A DNA stretch of 64,000 nucleotides from Colwellia sp. BRX10-3 (GTDB lineage Bacteria > Pseudomonadota > Gammaproteobacteria > Enterobacterales > Alteromonadaceae): the NCBI RefSeq assembly GCF_014077505.1, contig NZ_JACGWA010000006.1:1-64000 (forward strand). The letters run 5' to 3'. The translations under genes and the position numbers were made by a program. This document shows positions 1 through 8,928 of the stretch, piece after piece. Each line of letters begins with the position of its first letter. Positions within the stretch are counted from its first letter, which is position 1. The notes beneath the pieces were generated by a model. That model worked only from the letters and a program-made list of their open reading frames with translations. It ran no database searches and was not told the origin of the DNA.

Positions 1-32
1 TGGTTGTAATGTCGCTTTCTTGTATGTCCCAT
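1..32 (-). CDS. 5' end of an unidentified gene (cut by window edge)
   Basis: On the minus strand an ATG at 32 is preceded by a GAGG-type ribosome binding site (about 40-44). It opens a frame reading MGHTRKRHYN that runs out of the window. It follows the second integron cassette in the same orientation, so it may be a third cassette or an unrelated gene. An inverted repeat (CTTTGGTA at 42-49, TACCAAAG at 71-78) lies just upstream of the start. Only ten codons are visible, so no function can be assigned. Confidence 0.35.
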   Translation of the reverse strand, partial: MGHTRKRHYN

Positions 33-135
33 GATTAACCTCTTTGGTAACAATTAAATAAATAACTGTCTACCAAAGTGGTACAAGATCACAGTGAAAA
101 CAGCCAGCTGTAAATTTTCCTGCTTTATTGACTTG

Positions 136-510
136 TTATGTTTTGGTGTTCACATTGCCTGATATTTCTTCTTGTTCCCAGAATACATCAAGTAAATCGT
201 CACCAAACTCTGTATTTGAATTTTCGTCTATAGAGCTCAATTCAAACTCTTTAAATTCCCCATCAAAATGTCCGCCCGAACTTATAATTGAAATGAGTGA
301 TGAAACTCCATTTTGAGCACCTAACCGAATAAAATCAGACAATACCTTTCTAGTAGGATTATCTGCTTGTTTCCAATATTGAATTAAAGGCTTCATTGAA
401 CTATCAGAGCACTCTTTAACATCTGTTTTCGAGAAGGTTTCTTCATAGCCAGAAACTAGATCATTAATGCATTCATCTCTAACTGTAGATATAAATTTAT
501 TAGGGTTCAC
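136..510 (-). CDS. Hypothetical protein, integron gene cassette
   Basis: This is a 124-residue acidic protein that I do not recognise. The start is a GTG at 510 with a GGAG ribosome binding site a few bases upstream. It has no signal peptide or membrane segment; the C-terminal third is very rich in Glu and Asp. The gene fills a cassette. The cassette begins at a core site GTTATGT (coding strand, 528-534), and the stop codon lies inside ACATAAC (135-141), the exact reverse complement. That pairing is the signature of a cassette whose attC R'' and R' boxes match. No promoter is evident, as expected for a cassette expressed from an upstream promoter. Confidence 0.75.
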   Translation of the reverse strand: MNPNKFISTVRDECINDLVSGYEETFSKTDVKECSDSSMKPLIQYWKQADNPTRKVLSDFIRLGAQNGVSSLISIISSGGHFDGEFKEFELSSIDENSNTEFGDDLLDVFWEQEEISGNVNTKT

Positions 511-527
511 CTAAAACTCTCCGAAAA

Positions 528-635
528 ACATAACGCTTCGCATAAACAGCGGAGCAAGTTGGACGCTTTTTTGCGCCGTGTGTTTTGCAAAAAGTCGGCC
601 TACTTGCGGAGTCAGGTTTGATGCGTTTGTTAGGC
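528..635 (-). other. Integron attC recombination site
   Basis: On the minus strand this 108-bp stretch starts with the core site GCCTAAC (R'', 629-635) and ends with GCGTTATGT (R', 528-536). Between them is an imperfect palindrome in which GCAAGT near the left arm pairs with ACTTGC near the right arm, plus GCG-rich inner boxes. This is the folded-hairpin design of attC sites. It includes the stop codon of the gene at 630-1181 and ends just before the ribosome binding site of the gene at 136-510, so it separates two cassettes. The identification rests on both core boxes and their match to the cassette ends. Confidence 0.8.
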
Positions 636-1181
636 ATTTTCACTCCCAATGTTAAGCGATTGAGGCTCACGATACTTCGCTAGAAGTTCTGGCTGTTTTT
701 GAGCCACGTCAAAGAAGAATTCAGCTAAACTGCCTTTGAGCTTTCTCAGGAAAATCTCCAACTCTAATAGCTCACTTTTTTCGAGGTGGAGCCCTTCATT
801 AAATTGAAAGTGAGGAAAATTAAACTCTCCATCTAAAACGGGAAATGTACTAGAACGAAAATGCATTGCTTCTTCGGCTGAGTGAGCAACTATTGTCCCT
901 CTTAAATCCGTTATTTTTTTTAGTAAGGCTTTTTCATTACTTGTTAGTTTTATATCCAGAGCTCTTAGACCAATTGTTGTGCCACTTCTAGTAGTTTCAA
1001 ATGGTCGCGCCATAGAAATAATTAAAGTGGACTCATAGCACCTAAAACGACGTAAGCTGACCTTGTCGTATTTTTCATCAAAGTCACAATCTTGTAGGAG
1101 GAACGTCAGTGCTGACAAGGCCTGTTGAAAGTCCCAGCTCGAATATATTGCCCTTACTAGTTGCTGTTCTGTAAGTTTCAT
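630..1181 (-). CDS. Hypothetical protein, integron gene cassette; possibly HEPN-like
   Basis: This is a 183-residue helical protein starting at ATG 1181, seven bases after the core site GTTAGGC (1185-1191 reversed). That places the start inside the cassette and argues against the longer frame that begins at 1226. The stop codon falls in GCCTAAC, the reverse complement of the opening core site, so both cassette ends are consistent. Around residue 94 the segment LRGTIVAHS resembles the R-x5-H motif of some HEPN-type proteins, including abortive-infection families. The likeness is short, so the function is only a guess. There is no clear ribosome binding site, which is common in cassettes. Confidence 0.7.
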   Translation of the reverse strand: MKLTEQQLVRAIYSSWDFQQALSALTFLLQDCDFDEKYDKVSLRRFRCYESTLIISMARPFETTRSGTTIGLRALDIKLTSNEKALLKKITDLRGTIVAHSAEEAMHFRSSTFPVLDGEFNFPHFQFNEGLHLEKSELLELEIFLRKLKGSLAEFFFDVAQKQPELLAKYREPQSLNIGSENA

Positions 1182-1576
1182 GATGCCTAACAGTATATTA
1201 GACGGATCAAAACCCACCTTCCACAAGCAAGACCGCCCAACTTATGTATATTTATTCCAATAAATATACATAACTAAATATTAATATTCAATAAGTTAAT
1301 GCTACTTGTTGAATATAACGATGTAGAAAGACGGATTAAATCCCTCTTTCTAAAATAAAGCGGGAAACAAAGGTTGTCTGTATAAAAAAACAGTAGTAAT
1401 TAAATTAAACTTTCAAATTAGCAAAAGTCCTCTAATACAATAGATTCTGCTACTAAAAGTTGAAAAACTTAGACTTATCGTTACTTATTTAGAAATTAAT
1501 GCTCAAAAAAGTAACTTTAAGCATAAAGTATATTTTTATTTACATACAAAAATTAAGATATCTTAATTGTTGATGG
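1182..1576. other. Cassette boundary core site and gene-free stretch
   Basis: The core site GTTAGGC (minus strand, 1185-1191) marks the outer end of the cassette array. An integron integrase would be expected here, divergently transcribed. Instead there are about 390 bp of AT-rich sequence with no open frame of note. It contains one inverted repeat, GAAAGA...TCTTTC around 1326-1350, with GGATTAAATCC in its loop. Nothing else is recognised. Confidence 0.5.
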
Positions 1577-3325
1577 TTAAGTTACCTTCACAACTGGATG
1601 AACAACGGCTTTGGTTATTTTCCCATGCTGTTGCTTAACTTTAATGTCAGCCAAAGGTACGTTGATGTAACCATTTAAATTTGATGAGTTTACTTGGCTA
1701 GGCGAGGTTTTTAAAGTGGTTATATCGGCAATTAACCCAGTAGATTTTTGTGGTTTTATTTTATTTTTATTACCGGTTTTTGGGTTGTCGTTATAAGCAG
1801 GAATATCATTAGCAAAGCTTTTCTCACGGCTTGCCCCAACAATGCAAATTCCATTTTCAACTGCGCGAGATAATAAACTAAATTCAACCTCAGTAGATTC
1901 TTGAATGTCAAAGGGTACCAATAACACGTGAATGTTATTTGAAGCTGCAATTTTCACTATTTCAGGTATGTTAGCGTCGTCAGCAGTTAGCATAGTAATG
2001 TTAATATTCCCTTGCTCTAAGGGTAGTTCTATTATGTTTAACTCATTTCCCAAAGCTGTCCACTGGTATCTATTACAAAAATGCAATTGCTGTTGTGTTG
2101 CAAATAAGCCGTGTTCACTTATTAATACTGCCTGATGCGCGCCATTAATAACTAAACTTGTGCAGACATATTGAAAAGGCCTTAACTCTGCGCTAATTTG
2201 ATTAATGAGTTCAGTACTCAGTGTTTCTACTTCAGCACGTTGTTCAGCATTATTGGTGATAGTTTTATCTGCGATAAAAAATAACTCTGGTAATTGAATA
2301 ATATCACTAAGGTTATTTTCTATATAATGACAAACATCTTCAATGGCTTGCTCGTTAGATTTATATGTCGCAAATATCGCAACGTTCGCCGTTTCAGGCA
2401 CTTTATTGTTAATGGCTTGTTCAGTATTAGCTGTTTGCTGTTTTAGTGTTACTTGCTTTTGATAGAGTTCAGCTCGTCGCTGAGTTAAAAACTCAGTACC
2501 ATCAGGTCGACATTTGTTATTTAACCCTGCCCCATCCAAATCAATATCAGCATAGGTAAAGCCTTCTTTATTATCTGCTAGTTTCGCTAATATCTTTCCG
2601 TTTACAGATACTATTTGGCTATGACCAGCGCCAACTAAATCATCATTTGAATGCTCTGCTGTTATAAATCCACCAACTTTATTTGCTGTGGCTAAAAACA
2701 CATTGTTTTCAATGCTACGGGCACAGTCATGCAAAGTACTTTGATCTAATACACATGTATTTTGTGAGTTACATAATAATTTTGCACCATCTAAGGCTAA
2801 CTCTCTCGCTACCTCAAATGTAATTGCATCGCTACCGGCCAAAAGCCCAAGTTTACCAAAAGGCGTTGTTACTGCTTCAGCGCTTTTATTCGAGCTAACA
2901 AAAAATTCATTTTCATGTGCTTGTAACATTTGCTTATCTGTTTGCTGATTAAGCTCACCAGAGGGAGAAAACATACATGAGGTAACACTAATATTTGATT
3001 TAATTCTAGGGTGTTGATGATTACGTTCGAGGTCTCTGCGCAACGTGACGTTGATCACGATATAACAGTTATGTTGATTCGCTTGTGCCGCTATTTGTTG
3101 TAAAAATGGACCATTAATAACTAAGGCTTGCTGCCATGCTTGATTATGGTCTTCGTAACAAGGTTCATCACTGCGATGTGCAATACCAAACATAGTATTA
3201 CAATATTCAGGAAGAACGATTATAGAAGGCTCGCATGTGGCTGCCTCGTTTATCATTCGAATACAGATTGCTAGATTTTCTTGAAGATTTAAGGATGTGG
3301 CAAACTGAGCAACGGCTACTCGCAT
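1577..3325 (-). CDS. Tandem nitrilase-superfamily protein lacking both catalytic cysteines
   Basis: This 582-residue protein has two carbon-nitrogen hydrolase folds in a row (about 1-275 and 305-575). The first has the catalytic-type Glu (LPEYCN, residue 41) and a Lys in DKQMLQAHENEFF. However, the nucleophile elbow that normally reads CYD or CxD is LLAGSDA, so Cys is replaced. The second repeat has LPELFF, and its elbow reads MLTADD, again with no Cys. Members of this superfamily hydrolyse or condense amides and nitriles through a Glu-Lys-Cys triad, so this copy is probably not catalytic or uses another chemistry. The start at 3325 has a GGAAAA-type ribosome site. It stands alone between intergenic regions. 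Confidence 0.75.
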   Translation of the reverse strand: MRVAVAQFATSLNLQENLAICIRMINEAATCEPSIIVLPEYCNTMFGIAHRSDEPCYEDHNQAWQQALVINGPFLQQIAAQANQHNCYIVINVTLRRDLERNHQHPRIKSNISVTSCMFSPSGELNQQTDKQMLQAHENEFFVSSNKSAEAVTTPFGKLGLLAGSDAITFEVARELALDGAKLLCNSQNTCVLDQSTLHDCARSIENNVFLATANKVGGFITAEHSNDDLVGAGHSQIVSVNGKILAKLADNKEGFTYADIDLDGAGLNNKCRPDGTEFLTQRRAELYQKQVTLKQQTANTEQAINNKVPETANVAIFATYKSNEQAIEDVCHYIENNLSDIIQLPELFFIADKTITNNAEQRAEVETLSTELINQISAELRPFQYVCTSLVINGAHQAVLISEHGLFATQQQLHFCNRYQWTALGNELNIIELPLEQGNINITMLTADDANIPEIVKIAASNNIHVLLVPFDIQESTEVEFSLLSRAVENGICIVGASREKSFANDIPAYNDNPKTGNKNKIKPQKSTGLIADITTLKTSPSQVNSSNLNGYINVPLADIKVKQQHGKITKAVVHPVVKVT

Positions 3326-3695
3326 GATTTATATTTTCCAGGTAATTAAAACTTATTTGAACTGAGTAATTTAATGGCACTTCGAACTATAGCCGCGATT
3401 ATACAATTTTTAATTAAGTTTGTGACCTTGTTGTGCTCTGAAAATAAATTTACTCGAATACCCATTTAATATCTTTCATGTGGAATGTCCTGACACTAAG
3501 TAAAGTATTGAAAATATTGAAAATGAGTTTTCCAAAATCAAATAATAACTAGACGATAAGCAAGCCGACTGTTAATGTTTAAAATGATAAATAAAATTAT
3601 CACACCAATTGATTGAAGTAACAGCTCGTATTGTTTGAATTATATACTTTATTTGGTGTTTTGAACTTAACACGCTTAATTCATAAGGAAAACCA
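3326..3695. other. Divergent intergenic region
   Basis: About 370 bp of AT-rich sequence lie between the divergent nitrilase-like gene and the PA2779-type gene. It must carry both promoters, but I cannot point to convincing -35/-10 pairs. No repeats or RNA genes are seen. Confidence 0.4.
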
Positions 3696-4067
3696 ATGAA
3701 AAACTTGATCATGATATTTGCAGCACTATTTACTAGCACGCTACCAATAACATCAATGGCTGGCAATGTTAGTTCTGCTGTAGTTATAGAACAACAGCGA
3801 AGCGCAATCACTAAACAACAAATTTTATCTATGGTTGATAGTGACGAAGTACAACAACAATTAGTTGCGCTTGGTGTATCTTCTGCCGATGCAGTAAATC
3901 GCATTAATAACCTTACCAGTGCTGAGCTTTCTCAGTTAAATATGCAAATTAATGATGCTCCTGCAGGCAGCGGTATTGTTGGCACAATAGTTACCGTATT
4001 AGTTGTGGTTGCCGTACTTGATTTGTTAGGTATTACCGATGCTTATTCTTTCATCGACCCTATCTAA
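3696..4067 (+). CDS. PA2779 family membrane protein
   Basis: This 123-residue protein has a signal peptide (MKNLIMIFAALFTSTLPITSMA), a helical middle rich in Gln and Ser, and a single C-terminal membrane segment (about residues 92-112, GIVGTIVTVLVVVAVLDLLG). The arrangement and the helical motif around LGVSSADAVNRINNLT match the PA2779 family, which is found next to PA2778-type cysteine peptidases. The next gene overlaps this one by 29 bp in another frame, so the two are translationally linked. A ribosome binding site AAGGAAA precedes the ATG. The biochemical role is unknown; a location in the inner membrane with a periplasmic domain is inferred. Confidence 0.75.
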   Translation: MKNLIMIFAALFTSTLPITSMAGNVSSAVVIEQQRSAITKQQILSMVDSDEVQQQLVALGVSSADAVNRINNLTSAELSQLNMQINDAPAGSGIVGTIVTVLVVVAVLDLLGITDAYSFIDPI

Positions 4068-5010
4068 AATCATTAATAAAGCAATAAAGGTTGGCATAAT
4101 TGCCAGCCTTTTTTTACTTATTGGCTGTTCAACACCTCCACAAACGTTGAAATTAACCCAGCAACTTCCAACAAATATTCCGTTAACTTCAAATATTGAA
4201 GGTGTGCCTTTTTATTCGCAGCAAGCCTATTACTGTGGTCCCACAACACTTGCCGAAATATTTGAATACAATGGTGTAAAAATATCACCTGAAAGTATTG
4301 CACCGCAGTTATTTATTCCAAAAAGAAAAGGTAGTTTGCAATTAGAAATGGTCGCGGCCATTAGGCATCAAGACTTTCTTGCTTATGCAAGTAATGGCTC
4401 TTTAGAGCAACTATTAAAGCTAGTACACCAAAAAATTCCTGTTATTGTGTTGCAAAATTTAGGGTTGTCTTGGTATCCATTTTGGCATTATGCAGTAGTA
4501 AAAGGCTATGACTTAGAAACTCAAGAGTTTATTTTACATTCTGCTGATATTGAAAATCGCCGTGTAGGAATGAAGGTATTTGAACGTACTTGGCAACGCG
4601 CTAAGTTTTGGTATGTTGCAGCATTAAAGCCAACGCAAAGCATGAGTGCATTAAACGACTTCACTTATATAAGTGCCAGCCAAGATTTAATTTCGATTGG
4701 TAAAGGCCCCGCTGCTATCCCATATTTGCAGCAAGCCATTAAAGCCTGGCCTGAAAATTGGCTAAGTTACTTTTTACTGGCTAATTATTATTTCGAAAAA
4801 AATAACATAGTCGCGGCAATCAACTGGTTTGAGCAAGGGCTGACTTACGGCAGTAAACAAAGTGAATATTTAAATAACTACGCCTACGCCCTACTTAAAA
4901 ATGGTGACAGTGAACACGCTAAAATCATGATAGAGAAAGCTTTAGTGCTCTCACCCAATAACCTTAATATTTTAGCGACACAAGAAGAAGTGTTAGCCTC
5001 TCTCCTTTGA
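4039..5010 (+). CDS. PA2778 family C39-like cysteine peptidase with TPR repeats, lipoprotein
   Basis: The 323-residue protein opens with a membrane segment ending in the lipobox LLIGC (Cys at about 30), so it is a likely lipoprotein. It then has a C39-peptidase-like domain: the Cys motif QAYYCGPTTLAE (about 58-69), the His in FWHYAVVKGYD (about 150), and a following Asp/Asn in HSADIENR. The C-terminal 120 residues form tetratricopeptide helices (LSYFLLANYYFEKNN, LNNYAYALLKNGDSEHA). Such pairs with PA2779 proteins are conserved in gammaproteobacteria, but the substrate is not known. The ATG lies inside the previous gene and no other plausible start exists upstream of the signal. A terminator follows at 5047-5076. 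Confidence 0.8.
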   Translation: MLILSSTLSKIINKAIKVGIIASLFLLIGCSTPPQTLKLTQQLPTNIPLTSNIEGVPFYSQQAYYCGPTTLAEIFEYNGVKISPESIAPQLFIPKRKGSLQLEMVAAIRHQDFLAYASNGSLEQLLKLVHQKIPVIVLQNLGLSWYPFWHYAVVKGYDLETQEFILHSADIENRRVGMKVFERTWQRAKFWYVAALKPTQSMSALNDFTYISASQDLISIGKGPAAIPYLQQAIKAWPENWLSYFLLANYYFEKNNIVAAINWFEQGLTYGSKQSEYLNNYAYALLKNGDSEHAKIMIEKALVLSPNNLNILATQEEVLASLL

Positions 5011-5046
5011 TTTTTATCTGATTTAAATCGTTAAACATTCCTAATA

Positions 5047-5076
5047 AAAAAGCTCATTTACATTAAATGAGCTTTT
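5047..5076. terminator. Bidirectional terminator
   Basis: The hairpin AAGCTCATTTA-cat-TAAATGAGCTT is flanked by A- and T-runs. It separates the convergent genes ending at 5010 (plus) and 5128 (minus) and can serve both. Confidence 0.85.
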
Positions 5077-5127
5077 AAATAATGGGCAAAATAAGACTAT
5101 TCCTTATCAGTAAATAAGCGCTTTGAT

Positions 5128-7536
5128 TTAAGCTTGCTTACCTTTTGTATTTGAGTTGGTATTAGCTAAGTATTTCTTCATCAGCACTGGCAGTGTGGTT
5201 ATGTCAGTTACTAAAGCCACAATCATCGCAACACTGGTGAGTAATCCAAACAACATACTGGGCACAAAGTTAGAAAACACCAAGGTACCAAAACCGATAA
5301 CGATCACCGTTGTGGTATATATTAAGGCATAACCAACCGATAAATTAGTACGTTTAACCCACTCATCACTGTTTGCTTCATCCAGTTTAATTTCTTCTAA
5401 ATAACGATGAATATAGTGAATGGTATCGTCCATTGAAATGCCCATAGCAACAGCTGCAATGGTAATGGTCATTAAATCTAATGGAATAGCAAAAATGCCT
5501 AATATGCCCATAATAACCGAGGTGGTAATTAAGTTTGGTATTAAGGCAATCCACGCCACTTTAAACGACGAGAATATTATCATCAGTGTAATCGCCATAG
5601 CGCCATAAACAATCAGTATGGTCAATATTTGTGAGTCAACTAAGCGCGATAATACATCTTGATAAAGAATAAATAAGCCCGTAAGCGTGTACTGCTGTTT
5701 TTCAATACCCAATAACGATAATTCTTGATGAATCTCTGACAATAAATCAGCTCTGTTTAAGTCTTTAGTGCTGTCTTGTACCCGCATTGAAATACGTATT
5801 TGCTTGTCTTTTTCTGAAAAGTAAGCGCCAAATAATTCTTGCTGTAAGTTAGGATCTAAACTTTTGTAAAGCGCGGTAAGTTCGTATTCTGTTAAAGGTT
5901 TACCGTTTACCACTTGGGCAATTTTAGTAAAGTCGGCAATTGACGTAATGGCTCCAATGGCTTGTTGCTTTGCCAACATATTTTGAATAGCAGTAATCGT
6001 TTGAACCGTAGTTGCCGAAATAACTAAATCTGATTTTATTTGGTCATCAGGAATATCAAATAGCACGTCAAAGGGTGTAGAACCGCCAAACTCTTGGTCA
6101 ATAAAGGTTAACTCTTTTCGAACATCTGTCGACTCGCTGAAGTAGTTTAAAAAACTATTTTCTGCGGTGAGTTTTAAACAACCCAGTACACCAATAATGG
6201 TAATTATTGTTGATATAACCATTATCTTTTTAGGTTGGTTTTTAACAAAACTTGCGGTTGCGTTCATGCCATGTTCAATCTGTTTGTGCTGTTTAACAAA
6301 ATCTTGTTTATTAAATAGCGCCAATAGTAATGCTGGGAAAAAAGCTAAGCTAACAATAAAGCTTACCAGCATAGCAACTACCATCATCCAACCAAAACTG
6401 ATAACTGGCTGAACACCACTAAATATGAGAGAACCAAAACCAATAGTAGTAGTTAAACCTGCATAAAAACATGGTTTTATTTTTTGCCTAATGCTTGCTA
6501 GCACTAATTGTTTATGTGACCAATCAGTGTGTTTCAGCACCAGTTCTTGATAGTGCACAATTAGATGAATGATCATCGCCAACGACAATATAATTTGCAA
6601 TGCAAATACGTTAGCTGAGATCACAGTAACTTTAAAATCAAGCGCGGCTAATAAACCTATGGTCATTACAACACTGGTTGCACAACAAACTATGGGTAAT
6701 ATTACCCAACTGAATTGTCGAAACAAAAACCACAGTAAAACAATAACAACTAGAATAATTAACGAACCAAAAAGCACTAAATCACTTTCAATAATTTGAA
6801 TAAGCTCGTAAGACAGTAAATTATTACCACCTAAATAAAAGTCGCCGTGTTTTTTATAAGGTTTTAAAATTGCGCGAATGCTTTCAATTTCATCAATACG
6901 TGTTTGTTCTAAACTTTTATTAAATTTTTGTTGGTCATGCTTCAGTTGTTCAAGGCTGTTAAGCTCTTTTTCGGTTAGTTCTCGGGTTAACAAATGACGT
7001 TTTATATCAATAATATCGTGGTTAATTTGCTCTATTTTTGGGTCTGACTTAAACACAACTTGCAACGACATTGCCGTTTGATCTTCGTTGATCAACAAGC
7101 CTTCATATAAAGGATGTTGCTTTAAACTTAATGATAATGTTTGTTCGTCAAATTTTTGCTTTTCCCACGTTAGATTTTTTACATCCGCTGAAACTACTTC
7201 AGCTGCACTAAAAATAGGCATGTTAACAATACTTTTTACTTGTTTAACACGAGATATTGCTTCTATTTCACGGCCTATGTTAGACATAGCACTAAGATTG
7301 TTAGTAGCAAATAACTGACTATTTTGGGGTTTAAAAGCTATTAAGATGAACTCTTCTGAGCCATAACGTTGGTCAGCGAGCTGCGTTAAAATGTAATGTT
7401 TATTATTATCAACTAACAAAGTGTCAGCCGACGCGTCTATTTCAAAATGCTGCGCTTGCCAGGCAAATACAGCCGTTAAAACAGAAAATACGAGACAAAT
7501 AACATAAGCCCAAAAAGTTGAGTTTTTATTTAACAT
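5128..7536 (-). CDS. RND superfamily exporter (MMPL/SSD type)
   Basis: The 802-residue inner-membrane protein has the RND layout: one N-terminal helix, a large periplasmic loop (about 35-235), a helix bundle (about 245-410), a second periplasmic loop (430-610), and a second bundle (620-785). The second bundle holds the signature MTITIAAVAMGISMDD followed by TIHYIHRY. Proteins of this COG1033-like class move lipids or hydrophobic compounds, powered by the proton gradient. It starts two bases after the stop of the mlaA-like gene, so the two form an operon; the stop region GTGGAA probably provides the ribosome site. Pairing with MlaA points to outer-membrane lipid traffic. A paralogous exporter lies in the island at 21909-24455 beside an MlaC-like gene. 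Confidence 0.85.
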   Translation of the reverse strand: MLNKNSTFWAYVICLVFSVLTAVFAWQAQHFEIDASADTLLVDNNKHYILTQLADQRYGSEEFILIAFKPQNSQLFATNNLSAMSNIGREIEAISRVKQVKSIVNMPIFSAAEVVSADVKNLTWEKQKFDEQTLSLSLKQHPLYEGLLINEDQTAMSLQVVFKSDPKIEQINHDIIDIKRHLLTRELTEKELNSLEQLKHDQQKFNKSLEQTRIDEIESIRAILKPYKKHGDFYLGGNNLLSYELIQIIESDLVLFGSLIILVVIVLLWFLFRQFSWVILPIVCCATSVVMTIGLLAALDFKVTVISANVFALQIILSLAMIIHLIVHYQELVLKHTDWSHKQLVLASIRQKIKPCFYAGLTTTIGFGSLIFSGVQPVISFGWMMVVAMLVSFIVSLAFFPALLLALFNKQDFVKQHKQIEHGMNATASFVKNQPKKIMVISTIITIIGVLGCLKLTAENSFLNYFSESTDVRKELTFIDQEFGGSTPFDVLFDIPDDQIKSDLVISATTVQTITAIQNMLAKQQAIGAITSIADFTKIAQVVNGKPLTEYELTALYKSLDPNLQQELFGAYFSEKDKQIRISMRVQDSTKDLNRADLLSEIHQELSLLGIEKQQYTLTGLFILYQDVLSRLVDSQILTILIVYGAMAITLMIIFSSFKVAWIALIPNLITTSVIMGILGIFAIPLDLMTITIAAVAMGISMDDTIHYIHRYLEEIKLDEANSDEWVKRTNLSVGYALIYTTTVIVIGFGTLVFSNFVPSMLFGLLTSVAMIVALVTDITTLPVLMKKYLANTNSNTKGKQA

Positions 7537-7538
7537 AA

Positions 7539-8438
7539 TTATTCCACTACCGGGTCATTAGCTTTAACTGGCTTAGAGATAGCTTGTTTTTGTTTTTCGG
7601 TTTTAAAAATCTCGTTTCTCCGTGCTTGACCATCTCGTAATATGTTTTGCATATATAAATTACGCACAAACTCATAAGAATTTTCAACATCGGCTAATAC
7701 ATCAGGATATTTAACAAGAATAGGTATTTGTGCCTGTATACCGTCAGCTATTAATAACTGCGAAGCAGCGTCTTCGTCGTTAATAAAGTTAAGCGGATGC
7801 GCAAAGTAGTTAAAGGTTAATGATGCCGTGTCACGTAAATCAGACGGGCCGAGCAGTGGCAAAACAATATAGGTACCGTATCCAACTCCATAAGTAGCTA
7901 GTGTATCGCCAAACGTTGTTTTATTGCGCTCGACATCCATCATACTGTTTGCAGCATCAAACAAGCCAAGAAGTCCAACAGTACTATTAATCAATACACG
8001 AACAATACTTTTGCCCGACTCTTTAAGCTCACCTTGAAGTAAGTGATTAACTGCATAAAGTGGTTCACGTAAATTATAAAAAAAGTTACTTATACTATTA
8101 TCTATAGGCTCAGGTACAACTTTTTGATAGCCAGTAGCTAATGGGCTTAAAACGTAACGATAAACTGTATCGTTAAATTTAAAAATAGGCTCATTAATAA
8201 AACGCAATGAATCTTCAGGTTCCTGATAACTAACAACACTTGGCAGGTTTTGTTCAGCTGCTATTTCATAAGGCCCTTTTACTGGTTGTTCATTACTTAT
8301 GGGGTTATCAGCTAAATTATCATTGGTAGTAGAGCACCCTACTCCTAGTGTGAGCATTACGCTTATCAAGGCATATTGTAGAAAATTTTTATTGGGCAAT
8401 GAGAAATTAAAACTTACATGGTGATTTGTTTTTATCAT
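7539..8438 (-). CDS. mlaA: MlaA/VacJ family outer-membrane lipoprotein
   Basis: The 299-residue protein starts at ATG 8438 with AGGGAG eight bases upstream; an upstream in-frame ATG at 8486 lacks such a site. The signal peptide ends in the lipobox LGVGC. The body matches MlaA: FINEPIFKFNDTVYRYVLSP, NFFYNLREPLYAVNHLLQG, FGDTLATYGVGYGTYIVLP, GPSDLRDT. MlaA removes misplaced phospholipids from the outer leaflet of the outer membrane and hands them to MlaC. Here its operon partner is an RND exporter rather than the MlaFEDB transporter. The C-terminal 30 residues are a lysine-rich tail (KTEKQKQAISKPVKAND). Confidence 0.9.
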   Translation of the reverse strand: MIKTNHHVSFNFSLPNKNFLQYALISVMLTLGVGCSTTNDNLADNPISNEQPVKGPYEIAAEQNLPSVVSYQEPEDSLRFINEPIFKFNDTVYRYVLSPLATGYQKVVPEPIDNSISNFFYNLREPLYAVNHLLQGELKESGKSIVRVLINSTVGLLGLFDAANSMMDVERNKTTFGDTLATYGVGYGTYIVLPLLGPSDLRDTASLTFNYFAHPLNFINDEDAASQLLIADGIQAQIPILVKYPDVLADVENSYEFVRNLYMQNILRDGQARRNEIFKTEKQKQAISKPVKANDPVVE

Positions 8439-8928
8439 TATTAACTCCCTGTAACGACTTAACGAATTACCAACATCGCAAATCAAGCAATATGGTTAGC
8501 AGACAAATTTATACGTAGAACATTTAAAACAACACTAAACTTTGTGCCATCTCTTATAACAAAATTCAAATGATTAATGACTCAAATAATAACATCTTTA
8601 TTATAATCACGTTCAATTACAATTTTTAAAAAATACTATTAAAATTTTATGCTTTGCTAAACTTCAATATAAGTTTATTTCAACGCAAAGTTTCATCGCT
8701 TCACACCATCAATGAAGACGTTTACGATTATTTTGAATAATTAATTTATCGCCTAATATTTAATATTTTAGAGATTATATATTTCTTTAATGAGGAAGCT
8801 TTAGAGGTAGGGATTACCAACATCTAAGTAAATAAATGGCTATTATTTCAACTAAAACAATAAGGGATACTATATTTTATAATCGTTGTAGGTATACTAA
8901 TATTATCTATTTTTAAGTAGTTACGTAT
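8439..8928. other. Divergent intergenic region with a repeat copy
   Basis: This 490-bp AT-rich gap between mlaA and the solute-binding protein gene contains one copy of a 62-bp diverged repeat (8681-8742). It must hold the promoters of both genes. No RNA gene is seen. Confidence 0.4.
8681..8742 (+). repeat. Diverged direct repeat, copy 1
   Basis: This stretch contains CAACGCAAAGTTT, CGCTTCAC, AAGACGTTTA and GAATAATT in order. The same blocks occur at 9961-10022 in the same orientation and with almost the same spacing, at roughly three quarters identity by eye. The two copies bracket the solute-binding protein gene. Confidence 0.55.

Noticed and set aside
42-78. Inverted repeat CTTTGGTA/TACCAAAG as a terminator or attC
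   Set aside because: The loop is 21 bases, there is no U-run, and the core boxes required for attC are missing on one side.
3572-3904. 110-codon minus-strand frame over the PA2779-type gene
   Set aside because: It is antisense to a well-supported gene with signal peptide and ribosome site, and its Cys/Ser-rich sequence is typical of a shadow frame.
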